A stretch of 14,223 nucleotides of DNA, from NCBI GenBank assembly GCA_026397855.1, contig JAPLUA010000552.1, positions 1-14,223 on the forward strand, written 5' to 3'. The notes beneath the pieces are model-generated. The model ran no database searches. It worked only from the letters and a program-made list of their open reading frames with translations, and had not been told where the DNA came from. Origin of the DNA: Verrucomicrobiota bacterium (GTDB lineage: Bacteria > Verrucomicrobiota > Verrucomicrobiia > Limisphaerales > UBA8199). Positions 1 to 6,651 of this stretch are shown piece by piece. The stretch's first letter is position 1. Each line of letters begins with the position of its first letter. Position numbers and translations under genes: made by a program.

Positions 1-1950
1 CGAGCTGTGCCGCGAGAAGGAGAGAACGCTGTTCAGATGGTCCAAGCAGTCAATCCACTTGAAGCCTTCGACCTCATAGTCTGATTTCCACAATGCCGGC
101 TCGGCAAGGTAGAGCCGGTTGAGGTCCTCGATGAACTGCTGCAGGCCGCGATGATACGGGCCCGCCTTGAGCAGCGGCCAGTCCAGCTCGCCGTTCGCAT
201 TCCATTCAGCCCGCTGGCCGAATTCGCCGCCCATGAACAGGAGCTTCTTTCCCGGGAAGAACCATTGAAACCCGAGCAACGCCCGCAGGTTCGCGAACTT
301 CTGCCAGTCATCGCCTGGCATCCGGCCCAGCAATGAGCCTTTGCCATGGACCACCTCATCGTGGGACAAGGGCAGGATGAAGTTCTCGTGGTAGTGGTAG
401 ATCATCGCGAAGGTTAGATCGTTCTGATGATACTTCCGGTGGATCGCATCGCGGCTGAAGTAGCCCAGCGTGTCGTGCATCCAGCCCATGTTCCACTTGA
501 AGGAGAAGCCGAGCCCCCCCAGGTAGGGCGGGCGCGTCACCTGCGGCCACGCCGTGGACTCCTCCGCAATGGTCATCACCCCCGGAAACTCCGTGTGCGT
601 GAGGTGATTGAAGCGGCGAAGGAACTCGATCGCCTCCACGTTCTCCCGGCCGCCGTATTGATTGGGAATCCATTCGCCCGCCTTGCGCGAATAGTCCAGG
701 TAGAGCATCGAGGCCACGGCATCCACCCGCAGGCCGTCCACGTGGAAGCGGTCGCACCAGAACAGCGCGTTGGCCAGCAGGAAATTGACGACCTCGTGCC
801 GCCCGTAGTTGAAGATCAAAGTGCCCCAATCCTGGTGCTCTCCCTTGCGCGGATCCTCGTGCTCGTAGAGGGCCGTGCCGTCGAATTGCGCCAGCGCCCA
901 ATCGTCCCGCGGGAAATGGGCCGGCACCCAGTCAATAATGACCCCGATGCCCGCCTCATGCAGCGCGTTGATCAGAAACTGCAGGTCCTCCGGCGTGCCG
1001 TAGCGGCTCGTCGGCGCGAAAAATCCCGTTACCTGGTAACCCCACGACGGGTAGTAAGCATGCTCGGCCACCGGCATGAACTCCACGTGCGTGAAGCCCA
1101 TCTGCTTCACGTATTCAATGAGCGGTTTGGCCAGCTCCCGGTAGCCCGGCGATTCGGATGCGGATTTCTTCCGCCACGAGCCGAGGTGCAGCTCGTAGAT
1201 GCTGAGCGGCGCGCGCAACGGGTCGTGCAGCCGCCGCTGCGCCAGCCACGCCTCGTCGGTCCAGGCAAACTTGCGGTTGTTCCAGACGATGGCCGCGTTC
1301 TTGGGCGCCGTCTCGAAGAAGAACCCATACGGGTCCGTCTTCAGCACGATCTTCCCGTGCGCGTTGAGCACCTCGAACTTGTAATGCGCCCCCTCGCCAA
1401 CCCCCGGCACGAAAATCTCCCACACCCCCGACAAGCCCAGCGGGCGCATCTGGTGAAAGCGCCCGTCCCATTGGTTGAAATCACCCACCACGCTGACGCG
1501 CCGGGCGTTGGGCGCCCAAACGGCGAAGCCTGTGCCCGAAACCCCGTCAATGGTGCGCAGTTGCGCGCCGAGCTTTTCGTAGAGCCGGCGCTCGTCGCCC
1601 TTGCCGAACAGGTACAAATCCTCATCGCTGAGCGTCGGCAGGAAAGAATAAGGATCGCGGGTGCGGCGGACCCGGCCCTGCTGGTCGGTAATCACCAGGT
1701 CATAGGCATAAACCCGGCTGGCCTCGGTGGTCGTTCCCTCGAACAGGCCCGCCTTGTGCAGCCGCGTCAGCTTGAATGCCGGCTTGCCCTTTTCACGAAC
1801 CGGCTGGAGCTCAACCTTGGCCGCATCCGGCAGGAAGGCCCGGGCAACCAACCCGGAGCCGTCGGGCAGCGGATGCAACCCGAGCAGTTGATGCGGTTCC
1901 CTCTGCTTGACTTCAACTAAAGTGCGGAGATCTTCCTGGGTCAGAAGCAT
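1..1950 (-). CDS. glgB: 1,4-alpha-glucan (glycogen) branching enzyme, 3' end outside window
   Basis: This enzyme makes alpha-1,6 branches in glycogen in the cytoplasm. The minus-strand frame from ATG at 1950 stays open for 650 codons to the window edge, so roughly the last 80 residues of a typical protein of about 730 are missing. The N-terminal CBM48-like modules are visible (GTGFAVWAPNARRVSVVGDFNQWDG-like segment near residues 140-165), followed by the GH13 barrel from about residue 250 (IYELHLGSW, then GYQVTGFFAPTSRYG). The three catalytic acids are all present: D410 in GLRVDAV (nucleophile), E463 in TIAEEST (acid/base) and D531 in LSHDEVVHGK, each offset by a constant 5 from the E. coli numbering. 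No clear Shine-Dalgarno precedes the start, which is placed by the family N-terminus (MLLTQEDLRTLVEVKQREPHQLLG-like). It is divergent from the EIIA gene. The assignment is secure. Confidence 0.97.
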   Translation of the reverse strand, partial: MLLTQEDLRTLVEVKQREPHQLLGLHPLPDGSGLVARAFLPDAAKVELQPVREKGKPAFKLTRLHKAGLFEGTTTEASRVYAYDLVITDQQGRVRRTRDPYSFLPTLSDEDLYLFGKGDERRLYEKLGAQLRTIDGVSGTGFAVWAPNARRVSVVGDFNQWDGRFHQMRPLGLSGVWEIFVPGVGEGAHYKFEVLNAHGKIVLKTDPYGFFFETAPKNAAIVWNNRKFAWTDEAWLAQRRLHDPLRAPLSIYELHLGSWRKKSASESPGYRELAKPLIEYVKQMGFTHVEFMPVAEHAYYPSWGYQVTGFFAPTSRYGTPEDLQFLINALHEAGIGVIIDWVPAHFPRDDWALAQFDGTALYEHEDPRKGEHQDWGTLIFNYGRHEVVNFLLANALFWCDRFHVDGLRVDAVASMLYLDYSRKAGEWIPNQYGGRENVEAIEFLRRFNHLTHTEFPGVMTIAEESTAWPQVTRPPYLGGLGFSFKWNMGWMHDTLGYFSRDAIHRKYHQNDLTFAMIYHYHENFILPLSHDEVVHGKGSLLGRMPGDDWQKFANLRALLGFQWFFPGKKLLFMGGEFGQRAEWNANGELDWPLLKAGPYHRGLQQFIEDLNRLYLAEPALWKSDYEVEGFKWIDCLDHLNSVLSFSRHSS

Positions 1951-2086
1951 AATACGCACAAGTCTAGCAGAGCCGCCGGGGATTGCACTGGGAAACTGAA
2001 ACGGTGCAAGAAGAGTTTTAAGACATTGGAGCTTGAAATCATTACCCTGTTCAGGCGAAATGTACTGATATACCGATTGTGTGGCT
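1951..2086. promoter_or_regulatory. Divergent intergenic region glgB / EIIA with a short inverted repeat
   Basis: This 136-bp gap lies between two divergent starts and must hold the promoters of both genes. No convincing -35/-10 pair could be placed in either direction; TTGAAA at 2033-2038 is a possible -35 without a good -10 partner. A perfect 6-bp inverted repeat, TTGCAC (1983-1988) and GTGCAA (2004-2009), with a 15-bp loop, could be an operator half-site pair or chance. Only the gap and the repeat are seen; any regulatory role is inferred. Confidence 0.3.
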
Positions 2087-2551
2087 ATGGATCTAGGCGA
2101 TATTCTAAGCAGAGAGCAAATCATCACTGATTTGCGGGCTGCCAATCGCTGGGAAGCGATAGACGAGCTGATTGATAACCTGGTGGCGACCAGCAAGATC
2201 GGCGCCCAGCACCGGGAAGCGATCGTCGCGGTGGTCAAGAAGCGCGAGACATCCATGAGCACCGGCATCGGCTTCGGTATCGGTATCCCGCACGCCTCCA
2301 CGGACTTGATAACCGAAGTGGTCGGCTCGCTGGGCCGCTCCCGCACGGGTGTCAACTTTGATGCTCTCGACAACCAGCCCGTCAATCTCGTCATGCTTTT
2401 CCTGGTGCCCCAGGGCCAGTTCCAAAAGCATCTTCACACCCTGGCCAACATCGCCAAACTTCTCCACAAAGCGGAATTTCGCCAGGCCCTCGAGCAGGCC
2501 CCTGATGCGGAAGCCATGCTCAAGATCATTCGCAGCCAGGGCCAGAAGTAA
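2087..2551 (+). CDS. PTS EIIA (fructose/nitrogen type) domain phosphocarrier protein
   Basis: A stand-alone EIIA domain of the PTS_EIIA_2 (PtsN/FruA-IIA) family, cytoplasmic, which accepts a phosphoryl group from HPr or NPr on histidine. The 154-residue length fits a single domain. The phospho-acceptor is H69 in GIGIPHAST, with the family pattern of a glycine-rich turn before IPH; MSTGIGFG precedes it and LVMLFLVPQG with KHLHTLANIAKLL follows, as in PtsN-like proteins. ATG at 2087 is chosen; an in-frame GTG at 2081 would add two residues, and neither has a clear ribosome binding site. No EI, HPr, EIIB or EIIC gene is nearby, so a regulatory rather than transport role is likely (inference). 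It is divergent from glgB. A ptsN name would be reasonable but is not proven. Confidence 0.9.
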   Translation: MDLGDILSREQIITDLRAANRWEAIDELIDNLVATSKIGAQHREAIVAVVKKRETSMSTGIGFGIGIPHASTDLITEVVGSLGRSRTGVNFDALDNQPVNLVMLFLVPQGQFQKHLHTLANIAKLLHKAEFRQALEQAPDAEAMLKIIRSQGQK

Positions 2552-2601
2552 GTCCGCTACATCGTTAAAGGGTAGCCTGGTCACATAAAGACGTCCGCAC
2601 C

Positions 2602-2666
2602 ATGCACCGATGCACCCCATGCAACCATGTAACGATGCAACCATGTAACCAAGTAGCCGTGTAACC
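2602..2666. repeat. Tandem array of eight 8-bp units (consensus RTGYAACC)
   Basis: Units read ATGCACCG, ATGCACCCC (one extra base), ATGCAACC, ATGTAACG, ATGCAACC, ATGTAACC, AAGTAGCC and GTGTAACC. The third to sixth alternate GCAAC and GTAAC, giving a 16-bp higher-order period (2619-2634 and 2635-2650 differ only at the last base). The array fills half of the 133-bp gap between the EIIA gene and argS and ends 18 bp before the argS ATG, so it must lie in the argS leader or promoter region. No function is known; replication slippage is the likely mode of growth. Confidence 0.85.
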
Positions 2667-2684
2667 CCTCACCTTCCCCCGCCC

Positions 2685-4394
2685 ATGCTTCCCCACAAAC
2701 TCATCCAGCAACGATTGCGCCAGGCGGTGGCCGCCCTTCTGCCCGATGCCGACCTTTCAACAGTGCTGGTCCGCCCCTGCCCCGACCCCAAGTTCGGAGA
2801 CTACCAGTCCAACGCCCTGATGGCGCTGGCCAAGACCCGGAAGCTCAACCCACGCCAACTCGCAACCGACGTGGTCGCCAGGCTTGACGTCAACGACTGC
2901 TGCGACAAGGTGGAGGTGGCCGGCGCCGGCTTCCTCAATTTTCGACTCCAGCCCGCGGCACTGGCAGGGGCGCTCGAATCGGCGGCACGGGGGGAGCACC
3001 TGTTCTTCGAGAAGTGCGACCAACCGCGAACAGTCGTGGTGGATTTCAGCTCACCCAATGTCGCCAAGCCAATGCATGTGGGTCACATCCGCTCGACGAT
3101 CCTGGGCGACGCCCTGGCGCAAATCCTGCGTTTGCTGGGCCACCGGGTCATTACCGACAATCATCTCGGCGATTGGGGCACGCAGTTCGGAATGCTCCTC
3201 ACGGGCTGGAAAACGCTGCTGGATCCCGCAAGCCTGAAGAGCGATCCACTGGCGGAAATGGAGCGCATCTACAAGGCTATCAGCGCCCAGTGCGACCCCG
3301 AAAAGCCGGGCTTTTCCCAGCCAACCCTGGACCGGGCGCGGGGAGAGCTGGTGAAGCTGCAGGCCGGGGACGCGGAAAACCTGGCGATCTGGCGCGAGAT
3401 GATTGCTCACTCACAGGCGCAGTTCGAGACCATCTACGGCCGCCTGGGAGTAAAGTTCGATCACACCCTGGGTGAGAGCTTCTATCAGCCGAAACTCCAG
3501 GCTGTGGTGGACGACTTGATGCAGCGCGGCATTGCCTCCGAGAGCCGTGGCGCCAAAGCCGTCCTGTCGGACGGTTCCCTGCCGCCGAAAGATGATCCTT
3601 TTCTCATTCACAAGGAGGGCGAGTGGACCGCCAACCCGTTCATCATCCAGAAGAACGACGGCGGCTTCAACTACGCCACGACCGACCTCGCCACCCTGGC
3701 CCATCGGATGGAGAATTGGCACGCCGACGAAGTCATCTATGTCACCGACGGCCGCCAGCAACTGCACTTCCGGCAGTTGTTCGCCTCATTCCGGCGCTGG
3801 CACCCGGAATGGAAGTCCCGGCTGGCCCACGTGTGGTTCGGCTCCATCCTGGGCGAAGACGGCAAGCCGTTCAAAACCCGGTCCGGCGAGACCGTCCGGC
3901 TGGCGGAGTTGCTGGATGAGGCCGAGGAGCGCGCCTTCAAGCTGGTCACGGAGAAAAGCTCTGAACTCCCCGAGTTGCAGCGGCGGCAGATTGCGCGTGT
4001 CGTGGGGATCTCAGCGGTCAAATATGCGGACCTGCTGCCCAACCGCCAGAGCGATTACGTGTTCAGTTGGGACAAGATGCTCGCCCTCAACGGCAACACC
4101 GCCCCCTACCTCCAATACGCCTACGCCCGCATCCGCAGCATCTTCCGCAAGAGCAATGCGGAACCCGGCACCCCCCCGGTCTCACCGTCCGGATCACGCA
4201 TCACGCATCAGGCATCACCACCGCCCTCCCTGCGCCTCGGCACATCCCAGGAGCTGGCGCTTGCCCGGCACCTGCTGAACTTCGGCCTGGTCCTGGACGC
4301 GGTGGCTGAGGATTACCGCCCCAACCTCCTGTGTAAGAGGCTGAACAGCGCGCCAGCCGCCTGCTCCTCTGCGACCTGGCCGCGCGCGTCCTGA
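2685..4394 (+). CDS. argS: Arginyl-tRNA synthetase, C-terminus frameshifted
   Basis: A class I aminoacyl-tRNA synthetase that charges tRNA-Arg with arginine in the cytoplasm. Visible landmarks are the N-terminal Arg-tRNA synthetase domain (residues about 5-90, KFGDYQSNAL), the HIGH box HVGH at 131-134 in FSSPNVAKPMHVGHIRSTILGD-like context, NHLGDWGTQFG soon after, YATTDLATLAHR, and KTRSG near K397 where KMSKS would lie, as usual for ArgS. The DALR anticodon-binding domain begins normally (KYADLLPNRQSDYVFSW, NTAPYLQYAYARIRSIFRK) but two things are odd. Residues about 494-515 are a Pro/Ser-rich insertion carrying heptamer repeats. After DYRPNLLC (Cys codon 4332-4334) the frame leaves the family pattern and stops at 4394, while the conserved tail continues in another frame to 4441. 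Identity is certain; whether this copy is functional, or the deletion is an assembly error, is open. Confidence 0.93.
   Translation: MLPHKLIQQRLRQAVAALLPDADLSTVLVRPCPDPKFGDYQSNALMALAKTRKLNPRQLATDVVARLDVNDCCDKVEVAGAGFLNFRLQPAALAGALESAARGEHLFFEKCDQPRTVVVDFSSPNVAKPMHVGHIRSTILGDALAQILRLLGHRVITDNHLGDWGTQFGMLLTGWKTLLDPASLKSDPLAEMERIYKAISAQCDPEKPGFSQPTLDRARGELVKLQAGDAENLAIWREMIAHSQAQFETIYGRLGVKFDHTLGESFYQPKLQAVVDDLMQRGIASESRGAKAVLSDGSLPPKDDPFLIHKEGEWTANPFIIQKNDGGFNYATTDLATLAHRMENWHADEVIYVTDGRQQLHFRQLFASFRRWHPEWKSRLAHVWFGSILGEDGKPFKTRSGETVRLAELLDEAEERAFKLVTEKSSELPELQRRQIARVVGISAVKYADLLPNRQSDYVFSWDKMLALNGNTAPYLQYAYARIRSIFRKSNAEPGTPPVSPSGSRITHQASPPPSLRLGTSQELALARHLLNFGLVLDAVAEDYRPNLLCKRLNSAPAACSSATWPRAS
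4195..4222 (+). repeat. Heptamer tandem repeat inside argS
   Basis: Four consecutive 7-bp units, CACGCAT, CACGCAT, CAGGCAT and CACCACC, lie inside the argS reading frame. They encode part of a Pro/Ser-rich insertion not expected in the anticodon-binding domain. Frames before and after the repeat agree with the ArgS family, so the whole insertion is a multiple of three. A change by one unit would shift the frame. Confidence 0.8.
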
Positions 4395-4441
4395 AACAGG
4401 GTTTGGAAGTGCTGGGCATCGAGACGCTGGAGCAGATGTAG
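4337..4441 (+). pseudogene. argS: Out-of-frame remnant of the argS 3' end
   Basis: Read from 4337 in the frame ending with TAG at 4439-4441, this stretch gives EAEQRASRLLLCDLAARVLK followed by QGLEVLGIETLEQM and stop, which is the normal extreme C-terminus of bacterial ArgS. It is in a different frame from the main argS ORF (start 2685). Joining NLLC directly to this tail leaves out the helix usually holding a YLYELA...FY...CPVL-like segment, so roughly 20-25 residues appear to be missing, with a deletion length of 1 modulo 3. The old stop codon overlaps the GTG start of the next gene by one base. Confidence 0.75.
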
Positions 4442-6648
4442 TGAGCTCCTCAAGCCAGAGGACGGCGGATTCATTCGCTCCCCGGCTGGCCTGGTGGAAG
4501 CACGATTGGTTCTTTGGCCTGCTGCTGGCCGGCACCACCCTTCTTGCCTACCAACCGGTCTGGCACGCGGGATTCATCTGGGATGATGACGCCTTTCTGA
4601 CAAACAACCCGTTGATCAAGGCGGCCGATGGCCTGTACCGGTTCTGGTGCACGACTGAGGCGCCGGATTACTTCCCGATCACCTCGACGACCCTGTGGTT
4701 GGAATGGCGGTTATGGGGATCGAATCCGCTCGGTTATCACCTGGTCAACGTGTTCTTGCACGCAGCCAGCGCGTTGGTGTTGTGGCGGGTGCTGGCAAGG
4801 CTCAACATTCCGGGCGCAAGGCTGGCAGCTACGATATTCGCCTTGCACCCGGTCAATGTGGAGTCGGTGGCCTGGGTCACCGAACGGAAGAACACGCTGA
4901 CGATGTTCTTCTACGCCTGGGCGCTGCTCTTTTATCTGCGATTTGAGGACTTTGGAAGAAGGCGCTGGTATTGGCTGGGGGCGGGGGCATTTGCGCTGGC
5001 CTTGCTCAGCAAGACAGCGGTAGCAACACTGCCCCTGGTGTTGCTGATGCTTGCCTGGTGGCGCCGCGGGCGCATTGGGCGCCAGGATGTTCTGCGCAGC
5101 ATCCCGTTCTTCGTGGTCGCGGTGCTGCTGGGGGTGATTACGGTCTGGTTTCAATACCATCGGGCAATCGGCCCGGAAGTTGTGCGCGGGGACAGTTTCT
5201 GGGCACGCCTGGCGGGAGCCGGGTGGGCGGCTTGGTTCTATCTTTACAAGACGTTTTGGCCGCTGAACCTGATGTTCGTTTATCCGCGGTGGCGGATTGA
5301 TGGGGCTAATGTTCTCGCTTACGTGCCGGGTTTGCTCCTGGTGCTGGTCTTTCTGGTGTGCTGGGTTTACCGGCGCGGATGGGGCAAATCGCTGCTGTTC
5401 GGCTTGGGCTATTTCCTGGTCATGCTCCTGCCGGTGCTGGGCTTTCTGGACATCTATTTCATGCGGTTCTCCCTGGTGACCGATCATTGGCAGTATTTTG
5501 CGTTCATTGGCCCCATTGCACTGGCGGCTGCGGGAATGACTGCCGCGAAGAGAGTCTGCGGGGCGATCATGCCGTTCCCGGGATCAATCCTGTGTGGCGT
5601 GTTGCTGGCCCTGCTGGGGATGTTAACATGGCAGCGCTGTTGTATCTTCACGGACAGCACCTCGCTCTGGCGCGCGACAGCATCAAGGAATCCCGGTTCC
5701 AGCCTGGTGCAATACAACCTGGGCTGCGTGCTTCTGGAAGCCGGGGACCTCGAAGAGGCAACCGCTCGTTTCCAAAAGGCCCTGCAAGCCGATCCCGGCC
5801 TCGCCGAAGCACACAACAACCTCGGCAGTTTGCTGCTCCAGAAAGGGCTGACAGATCAAGCGATTGCGCACTTCCAGGCGGCCCTGGAGACTCGCAGCGC
5901 TTTTCCGGATGCTTATAGCAATCTTGGCGGAGCGCTGCTCCAAAAGGGGCGGGCGGAAGAGGCAGTGGCTCAATTTCAAAAGGCATTGGAGATCGCCCCC
6001 AACGATGCCCTCACCGGATACAACCTCGGCAGCGCGCTGCTCAAGTGCGGCCGAGTGGACGAATCGATCGCACAATTCCAAAGGGTTCTGGAGGTTCGCC
6101 CCGATCTCCCGGAGGCCTGCTCCAAGCTCGGCATGGCGCTGCTCCGAAAGGGGCGGGAGGATGACGCGATTACCTGTTTACGCAGGGCGCTGGAACTGAA
6201 TCCCAGCCTCGCAAACGCGCAGAGCGACCTGGGCAATCTTCTGCTCCAGAATGGCCTGATAGATGAAGCCGTTGCCCATTACGAGGCCGCGGTCGCAATC
6301 CAGCCCGCCAATGCGACATTCCTCAACAACCTAGCCTGGGTGCTGGCGACTTGCCCCATGCCGCAGGTCCGAAACGGTCCCAGGGCCGTCGAGTTGGCGC
6401 AACAATCCGAGCGGCTTGGCAGCCGTGGGGATCCGGCGATCCTGGGGACCCTGGCGGCTGCCTATGCCGAGGCCGGGCGATTCCCCGAAGCGCTCAGCAC
6501 CGCGCAGCGCGCATTAGCGCTGGCCACCGCTCAAACCAATTCCGCACAGGTCAATATCCTCAGGTCGAATATCGCGCTGTTCAGCGCCAATTCCCCTTTC
6601 CACGAACGCGCCCAGACAAACCGCTCACCCACCCTCGATCACCCCTGA
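4441..6648 (+). CDS. TMTC-like GT-C membrane protein with C-terminal TPR array (paralogue 1)
   Basis: A 735-residue inner-membrane protein. Roughly ten to twelve hydrophobic segments fill residues about 22-395, followed by seven or eight 34-residue TPR units from about 421 to 700 (repeated NNLGSLLLQKG / A..F..AL...P pattern; the late unit NNLAWVLATCP with RNG..AVELA is common in Verrucomicrobia and Planctomycetes). The first loop has WDDD (47-50), followed by YHLVNVFLH and then FALHPVNVESVAW (H136, E141) with TERKN. These match the eukaryotic TMTC O-mannosyltransferase layout, where an acidic pair in the first loop is catalytic. The likely role is transfer of a sugar from a polyprenyl carrier to an extracytoplasmic target, with the TPRs binding a partner; this is inferred. 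The GTG start overlaps the original argS stop (TAGTG), suggesting translational coupling. The next gene starts 3 bp after its stop. Confidence 0.85.
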   Translation: MSSSSQRTADSFAPRLAWWKHDWFFGLLLAGTTLLAYQPVWHAGFIWDDDAFLTNNPLIKAADGLYRFWCTTEAPDYFPITSTTLWLEWRLWGSNPLGYHLVNVFLHAASALVLWRVLARLNIPGARLAATIFALHPVNVESVAWVTERKNTLTMFFYAWALLFYLRFEDFGRRRWYWLGAGAFALALLSKTAVATLPLVLLMLAWWRRGRIGRQDVLRSIPFFVVAVLLGVITVWFQYHRAIGPEVVRGDSFWARLAGAGWAAWFYLYKTFWPLNLMFVYPRWRIDGANVLAYVPGLLLVLVFLVCWVYRRGWGKSLLFGLGYFLVMLLPVLGFLDIYFMRFSLVTDHWQYFAFIGPIALAAAGMTAAKRVCGAIMPFPGSILCGVLLALLGMLTWQRCCIFTDSTSLWRATASRNPGSSLVQYNLGCVLLEAGDLEEATARFQKALQADPGLAEAHNNLGSLLLQKGLTDQAIAHFQAALETRSAFPDAYSNLGGALLQKGRAEEAVAQFQKALEIAPNDALTGYNLGSALLKCGRVDESIAQFQRVLEVRPDLPEACSKLGMALLRKGREDDAITCLRRALELNPSLANAQSDLGNLLLQNGLIDEAVAHYEAAVAIQPANATFLNNLAWVLATCPMPQVRNGPRAVELAQQSERLGSRGDPAILGTLAAAYAEAGRFPEALSTAQRALALATAQTNSAQVNILRSNIALFSANSPFHERAQTNRSPTLDHP

Positions 6649-6651
6649 AAG

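Noticed and set aside
427..1920. Long plus-strand open frame of 497 codons
   Set aside because: It is the antisense of glgB. The minus strand gives a full GH13 branching enzyme with all three catalytic acids, whereas this frame yields a low-complexity Arg/Val/Leu-rich product with no recognisable domain.
4191..4222. CRISPR-like or phage attachment repeat
   Set aside because: Units are 7 bp with no spacers and no cas or integrase gene nearby; a short tandem repeat explains it.
4711..5487. Minus-strand open frame of 258 codons in the first TMTC-like gene
   Set aside because: Antisense of a well-supported membrane/TPR protein; its product is Gln/Pro/His-rich without a domain, typical of GC-rich antisense frames.
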